DNA of 64,000 bases from Pseudarthrobacter sp. NS4 (lineage in GTDB: Bacteria > Actinomycetota > Actinomycetes > Actinomycetales > Micrococcaceae), in the NCBI RefSeq assembly GCF_024758005.1, contig NZ_CP103288.1, positions 3,906,001-3,970,000 on the forward strand. The letters run 5' to 3'. Below the pieces are notes generated by a model. It was given only the letters and a program-made list of their open reading frames with translations. It made no database searches and was not told the DNA's origin. Positions within the stretch are counted from its first letter, which is position 1. Every line of letters starts with the position of its first letter. The position numbers and the translations under genes were made by a program. This document shows, piece after piece, positions 21,889-29,954 of this stretch.

Positions 21889-21931
21889 AGCCGTCAGCAG
21901 GATACGCCCGAGCGTGATCCTGCTGACGGCT
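21889..21931. repeat. Long hairpin with 15-bp perfect arms
   Basis: Arms of 15 bp (AGCCGTCAGCAGGAT and complement) are separated by 13 nt that themselves contain ACGC/GCGT, extending the stem with one bulge. No T-run follows. It may be a second terminator or a repetitive palindromic element. Confidence 0.7.
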
Positions 21932-22006
21932 CACCGTGCTATTGAGCTAATGGAAAGCCCCGGCAGCAAAACATTCCCCAACATCTAAGCCTAGGAAAGG
22001 TTTGAT

Positions 22007-22222
22007 ATGCCCAAGCACGCTATGGAACGCCGCGAAATAGTCGTCACCGATCCTGAGCTGTTGCACGAGATGCTCGAAGACGCAGAAGCCGCTCTCCGCC
22101 TCATCTCAAAGACTGAGAGAGCAGTTGGCATCCTGGTTACGCGTCACGACTCTTGTCGGTTCACTCTTGCACTCGATGAAGCGGTGCCATACGGCGAGAC
22201 CCGCGAACTATCGCTTGTCTAG
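22007..22222 (+). CDS. Small hypothetical protein
   Basis: A 71-residue protein, acidic in the middle (ELLHEMLEDAEAALRLIS) with a C-terminal LVTRHDSCRFTLALDE segment; no signal, membrane segment or known motif. The ATG is preceded by GGAAAGG at a suitable distance, and codon use matches the host. It stands alone between the GH3 terminator and mobile debris. Function unknown. Confidence 0.55.
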   Translation: MPKHAMERREIVVTDPELLHEMLEDAEAALRLISKTERAVGILVTRHDSCRFTLALDEAVPYGETRELSLV

Positions 22223-22673
22223 CTGACCACTTACAAGGCATGACCAAACCGGGTTGCCTCATGCCTGTTCGTCCAGTTGAGCACACCCCAACTTGTCGTC
22301 AGGCAGCAAGAAATGGAGCGTCAGAATAGGATCAGAAAGGCAGTTCCTGTATATGCCGAGCGCACGGTCTTAGGTTCAAACCTGACAGCCGACCCGCTGA
22401 TGAACTTGCGCCCACGGGCGCTCGGCAACCTATTGCGCAAATTTCCATGACCGTCTGGACAGTTGGTTCGGCTGACCAGGGGACAATCCTGGTGGGTTAT
22501 CCACCGCTACTGCTGCTGAGGGAGCTACCCCTAGGCTCCGCATTCCAGGCGTGGATAAACCGGATTGACCCCAACTGTGGACAGCTTGAAGTCACCGGGT
22601 TTAGGCGCACAGTCAGGAAGCGAAGGCCAGCCTTTGCGCATGCCCGGTCTACTTGTGGCTGCGTCAGGCTGGT
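22223..22673. other. Intergenic region without recognisable gene
   Basis: About 450 bp with no convincing frame. A short plus-strand frame near 22447-22746 lacks family resemblance. A GGTTCAAACC string at 22373 resembles a tRNA T-arm, but no cloverleaf can be built around it. Confidence 0.55.
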
Positions 22674-23285
22674 TCAGTCCAGGGCAGCGGTTAGTGACTC
22701 TGGGTCGGGTAGCTCGTGTTGCAGGTCTGGTGGAAGCGCATCGTAGGTATATGAGGCTACGGCCATTGGTGGGGTGGCCCGACCGACGCTGTAGCGGAAG
22801 GTGTGGTCGTTCTTGCTGCCGCAGATGAGGATTCCGACGGTTTCGGCGTGGGCCTCGCGGCGTAGACGATCATCGACGAGGGCGATATAGAAGTTGAGTT
22901 TGCCGGTGTACTCTGGCTGGAATTTCTTGAGTTCGAGACGATGTAGCCGAGTTGTTCGACGTGGAAGAAGAGCAGGTCTATGTACAAGTCGTCGCCTCCG
23001 AAATCGAAGTGTGCTTGTCGGCCGAGGAACTCGAATCTGTAGGGTCTTTGGCGATCTGTTGTGCGAGCTCGGAGTCGTGCGCAACAAGCTGTTGCGCAAA
23101 GTTGGAGGGGACGGCTCCTGAACGTTCGAGGGTCTTGTTCACGATCATGTTCAGCAAATGTTTGGGGACCAGCCGTATTCGACGGCAGACAAGGCGTACC
23201 AGTCCGGGTGGCCGGGTCGAGTTGCTTATCAACGGAGATGTGGTCCCAGGGCAATTGGGCACCAGGCTGTTGCGCAATTGGTCCT
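22674..23285 (-). pseudogene. YhcG/DUF1016 PDDEXK nuclease, multiply frameshifted
   Basis: Three minus-strand frames together give a YhcG-type protein: AQQPGAQLPWDHI, then LLNMIVNKTLERSGAVPSNF and ELAQQIAKDP, then RFEFLGRQAHFDFGGDDLYIDLLFFH, then KKFQPEYTGKLNFYIALVDD, ETVGILICGSKNDHT and ASYTYDALPPDLQHELPD. The PDDEXK-like core (DLLFFH...ELK) is split by a frameshift. At least three frame changes and a missing N-terminus make it inactive. Members of this family occur in mobile and defence-related contexts, in line with the recombinase relic beside it. Confidence 0.85.
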
Positions 23286-23309
23286 CCGCTCCATGCATGG
23301 GACTCCCCT

Positions 23310-23450
23310 ATGGCCAACCTCATGCTCTCCGTCATAGGGCCTTTCGCTGAACTCGAGCGCTCCATCACTAGGGATCACCAGCGGGAAGGCATCCCCTTTG
23401 CCAAGCGGGACGCCTGCAAGGGGCGGAGGCATGCGATGCGACGAAGATGA
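23310..23450 (+). pseudogene. Serine recombinase (resolvase/invertase) fragment
   Basis: The 46-codon stretch MANLMLSVIGPFAELERSIT followed by RDHQREGIPFAK matches the segment after the catalytic domain of resolvases/invertases (LMLSVMGAFAEFERxxIRERQREGI). The catalytic N-terminus and helix-turn-helix are missing. It lies next to the YhcG relic and indicates an old mobile element. Confidence 0.75.
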
Positions 23451-23523
23451 CCACTTTGAGCCCAAGGCTAAATCTGCCCGCGGAGCCGTTGTCGCTTGGG
23501 CCGTGCCAGGTAAGACCAAAGGG

Positions 23524-23571
23524 CGACGCACGGATGCGGATCAGGTGATCCTGATCCGCATCCGTGCGTCG
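23524..23571. repeat. Perfect inverted repeat, 22-bp arms with 4-nt loop
   Basis: The left arm 23524-23545 (beginning CGACGCACGG and ending ATCAGG) is the exact complement of 23550-23571, around the loop TGAT. It is the longest perfect hairpin noted in the window. It lies between mobile-element relics and the end of the MFS gene, with no U-run. It may be a terminator, an element end or a recombination site. Confidence 0.9.
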
Positions 23572-23730
23572 GTGTGCAATGCGTTCTCTCGGTGGATTCT
23601 ATGGGGGCGCGCGCTTGTCAGCACGTTCTCCGGCTTCGGATCGTGCCCGTCGACTCCACGAGATGGGTCCGGCTTCGCGATGGCTTAGGGCCGGTCAGTT
23701 TACTTCCTTCCCGGGCTCCGGCTCTCCGCC

Positions 23731-25056
23731 TCAGCGCAGGGTCTTTTCCTTGGTCTCCGGTGCCCAGAGGACGGAGAGGATAAGTCCGAGCAGGGGGAAG
23801 GCCGATACCAGGAGCAGCGTGGCAGAGGTGCCCAGTTCTGCCAGGAGGAGCGGGAACAGGTAGGTGGCCCCAGCCGCGGAGATGCGGGAGAACGCTGCGG
23901 AGAAGCCCACGCCGGTCCCCCGGACACGGGTATCAAAAATTTCGCTGGGGTAGACGTACTGGATGTTGTTCGCTGCCGGGGCCATAAACAGGTAGAACGC
24001 GAAGAGGCCGACGGTCAGCCATAGTGGAGCGTTGCCGAACAGCCCGAGGGACAGCAGGGTCAGGAACATCAGGGCGAAGGTCCAGTTCACGAAGCCGCGC
24101 CTGGTGAGCTTGTGCAGCAGGTACAAACCGAAGACGGCACCGGCGAGTTGGACCACGTTGAGCCAGATTTCGACGGTTACGGCGTCGGTGACGCCCAGGC
24201 CGTTGAACACCGGGGTGAGGAAGGTGAAGATCGCAAAGAAGGGGCCGACCTGGCAGAACCAGAACAGTCCAGAGTACAGGTGGGGGCGCCAGGTCTGCCG
24301 GGTGAACAGGTCCGAGACCTTCGCATGCTTCTGTTCCAGCTTGACCTGGGGAACGACGTATCCCTCTCCGTAATGCTTAAGCACGACAGCTTCCGCCTCG
24401 TTGTCGCGGCCGCGGGCCTTCAGCCACATCGGGGACTCGGGCAAGCGGGAGCGCAGCACGAACACGATGAAGGCGGGGACTGCGCTGGTCGCCAGCAGCA
24501 GGCGCCAGTTGTCCCCCGACCAGAGCAGCCCGACCATGAAGGCGGCGACGAAACCGACCATCCAAAAGACGGCAAAGTTGCCCAGCAGCACGCCGCGGCC
24601 CTTTTTACGGGAAAACTCAGCCAGCACCGCGGTGCCGACGGCATACTCCACGCCGATGGCGAGGCCGAGCGCGAGGCGCAGGGCGACTAGATCCCAGACG
24701 CCGACCGCGAACAGCTGGAGCAGGGACAGCACCACGAAGGCGATCAGGTTCCAAGTGAACACCGGGCGGCGCCCGTACCGGTCGGCCAGGGAGCCGAAGA
24801 TCAGCCCGCCGATGAAGACACCGATCAAGGCGCTGGAGGCGATCAGCCCCTGGCTCAAGGCGGTGAGGGCAAGTTCATTCTTCGCCAAGGCGATGCCGGA
24901 ACCGATGATGCCGAGGACATAACCGTCGACTGCCGCGCCTCCCAACACGCAGGCCGTGGCCAGTGCATGGATTGGCTTGAAGGGAGCATCATCGAGCGGG
25001 ACCTGCGCGCGCGCACTGGCCGACGCGGCGGTCGAAAGGGGCTGTGGGTGGGACAT
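23731..25056 (-). CDS. MFS transporter
   Basis: A 441-residue major facilitator with about 12 membrane segments. The loop 2-3 signature GSLADRYGRRPVF and the later RGTGVGFSAAFSRISAA segment are of the sugar-porter/aromatic-acid-symporter type. The start MSHPQPLS is chosen because AGGAG lies 8 nt upstream; the frame stays open further upstream without coding character. It is downstream of the GlxA regulator on the same strand, with a 256-bp promoter region holding a strong inverted repeat, so that regulator may control it. Substrate unknown. Confidence 0.88.
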   Translation of the reverse strand: MSHPQPLSTAASASARAQVPLDDAPFKPIHALATACVLGGAAVDGYVLGIIGSGIALAKNELALTALSQGLIASSALIGVFIGGLIFGSLADRYGRRPVFTWNLIAFVVLSLLQLFAVGVWDLVALRLALGLAIGVEYAVGTAVLAEFSRKKGRGVLLGNFAVFWMVGFVAAFMVGLLWSGDNWRLLLATSAVPAFIVFVLRSRLPESPMWLKARGRDNEAEAVVLKHYGEGYVVPQVKLEQKHAKVSDLFTRQTWRPHLYSGLFWFCQVGPFFAIFTFLTPVFNGLGVTDAVTVEIWLNVVQLAGAVFGLYLLHKLTRRGFVNWTFALMFLTLLSLGLFGNAPLWLTVGLFAFYLFMAPAANNIQYVYPSEIFDTRVRGTGVGFSAAFSRISAAGATYLFPLLLAELGTSATLLLVSAFPLLGLILSVLWAPETKEKTLR

Positions 25057-25141
25057 AAAGCGTCTCCTGGGGCGTTCGGGTGCGACACTGCACACTGAAA
25101 TATCGGCAAAGCAACGACTAATATATCTGTTGGCGTTATGC

Positions 25142-25172
25142 AGGTCACAAGTGACCTTAATAGTGTCGACAC
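25142..25172. promoter_or_regulatory. Two adjacent palindromes in the MFS promoter region
   Basis: AGGTCAC-AA-GTGACCT (25142-25157) and GTGTCGACAC (25163-25172) lie about 90-115 bp upstream of the MFS start. A TATATT-like -10 for the minus strand lies near 25119-25126, so the first palindrome would sit near the -35 region. They are good candidates for a dimeric regulator. Confidence 0.5.
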
Positions 25173-25312
25173 ATCGCAGTACTCTTCCGGCGACACGTCT
25201 CAGGATGCCCGTCGGAAACCGACTGCCAAAGTCGAGGTCAGCGTTCGCGGAGGGAAAAGAAGAAGCTGCCCATGGCTGCCATAGCCACGGGGCCGCGGGA
25301 ACACGCCGCGCA

Positions 25313-26263
25313 TTAGCCAAGCCGGGCGTCAAAGCGCCGCCTGTACTCCGTTGGCGTCGTGGAAAAGGCGGAAGCGAAGTTTTGCCGGAGTGTGACGGCG
25401 TTGCCGAATCCACAGTCCGCCGAGATCTGGTCTATCGACAGGTCCGTGGTCTCGAGCAGGCGCCGGGCTGCGTCAAGACGGCGGGCGCGTATCCATGCGG
25501 CCGGCGTTGTCCCCGTTGCTGTCCGGAAGGCGCGGACAAATGTACGACGGCTCAGGTGTGCCTGCGCGGCAAGACGGTCGATGGTCAGGGGTTCCCCCAG
25601 GCGGCCCAGTGCCCACTCGAGCAGCCGTGAGATCGGATCGTCGGTGGAGCGCTCCGGCACCGGCTGCTCAATGTACTGCGCCTGCCCACCCTCCCGGTGC
25701 GGCGCGATGACGAGGCTGCGTGCCACCTGATTTGCCGCCTCCGCTCCAAGTTTTGCGCGGACCAGGTGCAGGCAGGCATCGAGGGCGGAGGCGGTGCCGG
25801 CCGAGGTCAGCACATCACCGTGGTCGATATAGAGCACAGACTGGTCGAGCGGGACATCGGGGTGCCGCGCAGCAAGGGAATCGAAAGCCTGCCAATGCGT
25901 GACTGCACGACGCCCTGCAAGCAGCCCCGCGTCTGCCAGCGGAATCGCGCCGAGGCATAACCCTAGAACTGGCACCCCGCGACCATGCGCCCCTTGAAGC
26001 ACCTGCCGCAGCGAATCGCTGGGGACGCGCCCGTCGTCGAACCATGAGGGCACCACCACCACGTCCGCTTCTTCCGCAGCCTCCGGGCCTTTTATCTCAC
26101 CCAGCCGATAGCCCTCTGCGGTGGTGATCCCGCCTTCCCGATCAGAAAAGAGGACCGTCTTCCACCCGGCAAGACCTTGGCGGGCCACCTCGTCAAAAAC
26201 CATCTGCGGCACGGCGAGGTGAAACATCGTCGCCCCATCGAAGGCGTACACCGCGATCCGCAT
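25313..26263 (-). CDS. GlxA family regulator (DJ-1/PfpI domain plus AraC helix-turn-helix)
   Basis: A 316-residue protein. Residues about 1-170 form a DJ-1/PfpI-like fold with the nucleophile-elbow GLCLGAIPLADAGLL; residues about 215-315 are an AraC-type DNA-binding domain (LAAQAHLSRRTFVRAF and CGFGNAVTLRQNF). Such proteins are transcription activators rather than amidases. The start at 26263 has AAGGAG 5 nt upstream. It is divergent from an isochorismatase-like gene (134 bp gap) and upstream of the MFS gene, so it likely controls one or both. Effector unknown. Confidence 0.9.
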   Translation of the reverse strand: MRIAVYAFDGATMFHLAVPQMVFDEVARQGLAGWKTVLFSDREGGITTAEGYRLGEIKGPEAAEEADVVVVPSWFDDGRVPSDSLRQVLQGAHGRGVPVLGLCLGAIPLADAGLLAGRRAVTHWQAFDSLAARHPDVPLDQSVLYIDHGDVLTSAGTASALDACLHLVRAKLGAEAANQVARSLVIAPHREGGQAQYIEQPVPERSTDDPISRLLEWALGRLGEPLTIDRLAAQAHLSRRTFVRAFRTATGTTPAAWIRARRLDAARRLLETTDLSIDQISADCGFGNAVTLRQNFASAFSTTPTEYRRRFDARLG

Positions 26264-26397
26264 GTTGCTCCTTCCGACGATCTTGGCCCGAATCCATCGT
26301 ATATGCGCCTTCGTGCCACTGTTAGCAACCAATGGCAACGGGAAGACTGGAAAAGCGCCAAAAGACAGTCCAGCAACCATCAGGGAGAACCAAGAAC

Positions 26398-27036
26398 ATG
26401 AGCACCCTCCGCCGCGCCCTTATCCTCATTGACGTGCAGCAGCAGTACTTCAGCGGCCCCCTCGAAATCCAGTACCCGCCGCACCAGGAGTCCCTGCCCA
26501 TGATTGCGGGAGCAGCTGACGCCGCCATCGCCGCCGGCATTCCCATTGCCGTGATCCAGCACTCGGCAGGTGAAGGTGCGCCGGTCTTTGCGCCCGGCAC
26601 ACCAGGCTTCGACCTGCACCCCGAGGTTGAACGCCGCAAAACCGCCGAATGGAAGTCGCTGGTCAAGCAGTATGGGTCCGTCTACGCCGGCACGGACCTC
26701 GCCGAATGGCTGCGGAAGCACGACGTCGACACGGTCACCCTGGCCGGCTACATGATCAACAACTGCGTGCTCGCCTCCGCCGTGGAGGCAGAGTTCCTCG
26801 GCTTCACCACCGAAGTCCTCTCAGACGCCACAGGCGCCATCAACCTCGCCAATGACGCCGGCTTCGCCGACGCAAACACCGTGCACACGACACTCCTCGC
26901 ACTGCTGAACTCGAACTGGGCAGCGGTGGCCGATACTGATACATGGACCAACGCCCTGGACACCCGGCAGGCCCTCTCAAGGAGTGACCTCGGCAGCTCC
27001 GCGGTCGCGGGCTCCGAACTGGTCCTCCAGGCGTAG
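26398..27036 (+). CDS. Isochorismatase-like cysteine hydrolase
   Basis: A 212-residue protein with the family triad: Asp12 in LILIDVQQQYF, Lys90 in SLVKQYGS, and Cys123 in YMINNCVLAS preceded by the cis-peptide region. The family hydrolyses amides or isochorismate (nicotinamidase-like enzymes). AGGGAG lies upstream of the ATG. It is divergent from the GlxA-type regulator, a frequent pairing. A hairpin after the stop separates it from the SMR genes. Substrate unknown. Confidence 0.87.
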   Translation: MSTLRRALILIDVQQQYFSGPLEIQYPPHQESLPMIAGAADAAIAAGIPIAVIQHSAGEGAPVFAPGTPGFDLHPEVERRKTAEWKSLVKQYGSVYAGTDLAEWLRKHDVDTVTLAGYMINNCVLASAVEAEFLGFTTEVLSDATGAINLANDAGFADANTVHTTLLALLNSNWAAVADTDTWTNALDTRQALSRSDLGSSAVAGSELVLQA

Positions 27037-27047
27037 CCGGCCGCCCT

Positions 27048-27079
27048 GGCTTCCCGCCTGCTGTGCCGGGTGGGAAGCC
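27048..27079. terminator. Hairpin between isochorismatase and SMR genes
   Basis: GGCTTCCC and GGGAAGCC arms (8 bp) flank a 16-nt loop just after the hydrolase stop. There is no U-run. It may be a weak terminator or an attenuator for the SMR genes. Confidence 0.4.
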
Positions 27080-27152
27080 GGGGAACACCACCGGCATTCG
27101 CGCTGTTCCATACAGGGGACCAAGACCGAAACGAATTTCAAGGACTGTTTAC

Positions 27153-27509
27153 ATGAAGTGGATTCTTCTCGCCGGCGCGATCCTGAGTGAGGTGACTGCT
27201 TCCCTTTACCTGAAAGCGGCCCTGGACAATCCTGCCTTCTTTGTGGTGGTTGTCGTCGGTTACTCCGCGTCCTTCGGCTTCCTCGCAGCGGTCCTCCGTA
27301 AAGGCCTGGGCCTCGGCGTTGCCTACGGCATCTGGGCTGCGCTGGGGGTAACACTCACCGTGCTGCTGGCCGCCCTCATCTTTGGTGAAGCGCTGACCCC
27401 CGTGATGATGATCGGAGTCGCCATGGTCATCGGCGGGGTGCTCTGCGTGGAACTCGGGTCCCATAAATCGCCGGAAGAAGAACCGATAAAAGAAATGGTT
27501 CGCTCATGA
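27153..27509 (+). CDS. SMR family multidrug/cation efflux subunit
   Basis: A 118-residue protein with four membrane helices, essential Glu13 in helix 1 (AILSEVTAS) and the GVAYGIWAALG motif of small multidrug resistance proteins. The ATG at 27153 has AAGGA upstream. The next gene overlaps by 4 bp (ATGA) and encodes a second SMR protein, so the two probably form a hetero-oligomeric antiporter like EbrAB or YkkCD. The hydrophilic tail (SHKSPEEEPIKEMVRS) is longer than usual. Substrate unknown. Confidence 0.88.
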   Translation: MKWILLAGAILSEVTASLYLKAALDNPAFFVVVVVGYSASFGFLAAVLRKGLGLGVAYGIWAALGVTLTVLLAALIFGEALTPVMMIGVAMVIGGVLCVELGSHKSPEEEPIKEMVRS

Positions 27510-27826
27510 TGTGGCTGTTGCTGGCAGGGGCAATCGTCACCGAGGTGACCGCCACCCTCTTCCTGCGCGTCGCTTCCACCGGCAAACGCCGCTGGTACAT
27601 ACCTGTCGGCGTCGGATACTTCCTGGCATTCACGCTCCTCACTCTGACCCTGAAACAGGGAATGAGCCTCGGAGTGGCGTACGGCATCTGGGCCGCCGCC
27701 GGCGTCGCACTCACCGCCCTTGCCAGCCGCGTCTTCTTTAAGGAGATGATCACCCCCGTGATGATGCTCGGACTCGGCCTCATCATCGGCGGCGTCCTGC
27801 TCATCGAGCTCGGCGCAGCGCACTAG
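27506..27826 (+). CDS. SMR family multidrug/cation efflux subunit, partner
   Basis: A 106-residue four-helix protein with Glu13 in helix 1 (AIVTEVTAT) and GVAYGIWAAAG. Its start overlaps the end of the first SMR gene, indicating coupled synthesis in equal amounts. Paired SMRs insert in opposite topologies. A strong terminator follows at 27894-27932. Confidence 0.88.
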   Translation: MMWLLLAGAIVTEVTATLFLRVASTGKRRWYIPVGVGYFLAFTLLTLTLKQGMSLGVAYGIWAAAGVALTALASRVFFKEMITPVMMLGLGLIIGGVLLIELGAAH

Positions 27827-27893
27827 AGGCGACGGCGGCAGGATCAGACCCGGATCCAGAGGTGGCGAGCGCCGGCTGGGCGGGACTTGAGTG

Positions 27894-27932
27894 GAAGCCC
27901 CCGCGCGAGTCAGGCTCCAGCGCGGGGGCTTC
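27894..27932. terminator. Rho-independent terminator after SMR genes
   Basis: Perfect 13-bp arms (GAAGCCCCCGCGC and complement) with a 13-nt loop are followed by CTTTGCTT. Probably terminates the SMR transcript. Confidence 0.8.
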
Positions 27933-27966
27933 CTTTGCTTCCGTGTTGGGGTACTGGAAACAGCTA

Positions 27967-27999
27967 GAAATCTACCCGGCAGTAGGTCGGGTAGATTTC
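27967..27999. terminator. Second hairpin between convergent transcripts
   Basis: Perfect 12-bp arms (GAAATCTACCCG and complement) with a 9-nt loop. It lies between the SMR genes and the convergent small acidic protein gene and may act in both directions. Confidence 0.6.
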
Positions 28000-28058
28000 C
28001 ATATCAGGCGACTTTGGTGAATCTTGATTCAACCTTGAGCGACGCCTGACACAGTTCC

Positions 28059-28244
28059 CTAATGGCTCGGCTCCTCGGTGGCGTCCGGGTCCTCCTCGGG
28101 CTCGAACGTGTTCGGCTCCGCATCGGCAGAGATGCCGATGCCATCGCCGCCCTTGGGGATCCCGCCGTCGTTCTTGCCTGGACTACCTGCAGCGCCCTCC
28201 TGAGGTTCGTCCTCGGGCAGGGAATCGGGTGAGTTGACAGTCAT
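28059..28244 (-). CDS. Small acidic disordered protein
   Basis: A 61-residue protein rich in Glu, Asp, Pro and Gly (PEEDPDATEE near the end). It has no fold-forming hydrophobic pattern. A strong AGGAGGAG site precedes the ATG, which supports expression. It resembles in composition the proteins at 32943 and 45606. Function unknown. Confidence 0.65.
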   Translation of the reverse strand: MTVNSPDSLPEDEPQEGAAGSPGKNDGGIPKGGDGIGISADAEPNTFEPEEDPDATEEPSH

Positions 28245-28657
28245 CGCTCCTCCTTCATTGGCCGGGCCTCTACGCTAACAGCCCGTAGCCGGAAAGGCGC
28301 CGGAAGAGCGCGATTTATTTACTGCGCGTCCCGGGCCGGCCCTGCCGCCTTCAGGACGACGTCCGGCGACAGTCCGGCCCGCGGCCAGCCTGCGGATGAG
28401 GCCGCAACAGGCCTGGAAGATTCCGGCTTCCGTAGAGGCTACAGGACAACTTCGGCTCACCTCCCCGTCATCCGGCTGCCGATACCAAGTCACCCAGCGT
28501 CGCAAACGATGACAGCAGCAAACAAAAGCAAACAAGAAACGAACAAAAAGTCTTGACTCCCAATGACACCCGCTGTTACAAATGCTGTAACGCTTTGCGA
28601 TGAATCGATACAAAATCTCTTCGCCCCCCGAGAAGCGCCCCATCAAAGGAGATGACC
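28245..28657. other. Intergenic region upstream of the CE12 gene
   Basis: 413 bp with no gene. The last 110 bp hold the promoter and operator-like site described separately. The first 300 bp show no recognised feature. Confidence 0.6.
28553..28600 (+). promoter_or_regulatory. Promoter with LacI-like operator for the CE12 gene
   Basis: TTGACT (28553-28558), an 18-bp spacer and TACAAA (28577-28582) form a good vegetative promoter. Right after the -10, TGTAACGCTTTGCGA (28586-28600) shares AACGCTTT with the stronger operators at the other two rhamnogalacturonan genes. The -35/18-bp/-10 layout is the same as at the PL11 lyase promoter. Confidence 0.6.
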
Positions 28658-29848
28658 ATGCTCAGCAGCGCCCTAACCCCCGCCAGACCTGGCAAGACCG
28701 CCAAACGGACTGTCGCCGTCGGGCTGGCCGCCGCCGTCCTGCTCAGCGGCGCTGGACTGACCCTGGCCGCAGCCCCCGAAGCCAGCGCCGAACCCAGCAA
28801 CTATCGCTTTGATTTCGGTAACGGGCCTGTAGAGGACGGCTACACCGGTGTCAGCGCAACGGATGCCTACAGCCCCGAAGCACGCTACGGGTTCAACACC
28901 CCCGGGCACATGGTGAACGTTCCCGCCAAGGGAACCGGCGCGGGAAGCGACGCCGTGCGCTTCCTCCAGTTCGGCACCAGGAGCAGCAACACATTCAACG
29001 TGGACCTCAAGGAAGGCCTCTACAAGGTGACCGTCACTCTGGGCGACACATCCAGGGCCAGCATCGCCGCCGAAGGGGTCTTCCAGGAGATGAACCTGAC
29101 CGGAAACGGCGCCACGGCCTCCTTTGAAATGCCCGTCCTGGACGGCCAGCTCAACCTCCTGGTCACCGAGGGCAAGGTGGGAACCGCGTTCACGCTCAGT
29201 TCGCTGGTTATCGAGAAGGTGTCCCGCCATCCCGAAATGGACCCGACCATCTGGGTGGGCGGGGATTCCACGGTTGCCAGTTACTACCCCCTGGATTCCA
29301 GTGTGCAGGGCGGGTGGGGCCAGATGCTGCCGCAGTTCGTGGATCCGGAGGAGTTCGGTGTCCGGAACATCGCCACGGGCGGCCAAATTGCCCGCGGCTT
29401 CCGCAATGGCGGCCAGCTCGAAGCCATCCTGCAATACATCAAGCCCGGCGACCTGTTTCTGCTGGAAATGGGCATCAACGACACTGCCGCAAAGAACGCC
29501 ACCACCGAGGCGGAGTTCAAGGAGATCATGCGGGACATGGTCCGGCAGGTAGCCGCGACCGGAGCCACGCCGGTACTGGTGACCCCGCAGGGCCGCGCCA
29601 CCGACTTTGTGGACGGCGTCCACACCTCGGTGAACCGCTGGTACCGGAACTCCACGGTGGCCCTGGCCCAGGAGGAAGGCGTGCACCTGGTGGACCTGAA
29701 CGTGCTGGCGTCCCGGTACTTCACGGAAATTGGTCCGGAAGCAACGCTTGCCCTGTTCATGACCGGCGACACCCTCCACCCGAACCGCGCCGGCGCCATT
29801 GAACTCGCGCGCCTGTTGGCTGAGGACCTGGCCCGGCAGGGCCTGTAA
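28658..29848 (+). CDS. Secreted rhamnogalacturonan acetylesterase (CE12, SGNH/GDSL family)
   Basis: A 396-residue exoenzyme. Signal peptide 1-44 (core AVGLAAAVLLSGAGLTLAA, end ASA); N-terminal galactose-binding-like domain starting FDFGNGPVEDGYTGV, as in RhgT/YesY esterases; catalytic SGNH domain with Ser204 (WVGGDSTVASYY), MGIND (Asn274) and Asp371/His374 (GDTLHPN). It removes acetyl groups from rhamnogalacturonan I. AAGGAG is 6 nt before the ATG at 28658, so this start is preferred over 28652. It acts with the two lyases at 33232 and 39529 and appears to share their regulation. A strong terminator follows. Confidence 0.88.
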   Translation: MLSSALTPARPGKTAKRTVAVGLAAAVLLSGAGLTLAAAPEASAEPSNYRFDFGNGPVEDGYTGVSATDAYSPEARYGFNTPGHMVNVPAKGTGAGSDAVRFLQFGTRSSNTFNVDLKEGLYKVTVTLGDTSRASIAAEGVFQEMNLTGNGATASFEMPVLDGQLNLLVTEGKVGTAFTLSSLVIEKVSRHPEMDPTIWVGGDSTVASYYPLDSSVQGGWGQMLPQFVDPEEFGVRNIATGGQIARGFRNGGQLEAILQYIKPGDLFLLEMGINDTAAKNATTEAEFKEIMRDMVRQVAATGATPVLVTPQGRATDFVDGVHTSVNRWYRNSTVALAQEEGVHLVDLNVLASRYFTEIGPEATLALFMTGDTLHPNRAGAIELARLLAEDLARQGL

Positions 29849-29875
29849 CCGGGCAGCGCTTAACAGAGCAAAGGG

Positions 29876-29914
29876 CGACGGCGGGGTGCGGCAGAGTGCC
29901 GCATCCCGCCGTCG
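29876..29914. terminator. Rho-independent terminator after CE12
   Basis: An 18-bp stem with one G-U pair and a 3-nt loop is followed by TTTTAT. It lies between convergent genes and may act in both directions. Confidence 0.85.
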
Positions 29915-29954
29915 TTTTATCCCCTGCAGGGTTGGCCACGGCCGCCGGGCGATA

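Noticed and set aside
22340..22420. tRNA gene or tRNA-derived attachment site
   Set aside because: Only a T-arm-like GGTTCAAACC string is seen; no acceptor, D or anticodon stems can be paired around it.
27040..27152. Guanidine riboswitch before the SMR genes
   Set aside because: No ACGR loops or ykkC-type conserved blocks are present; only an 8-bp hairpin is seen.
28673..29779. 368-codon minus-strand frame
   Set aside because: Antisense to the CE12 esterase with intact SGNH motifs.
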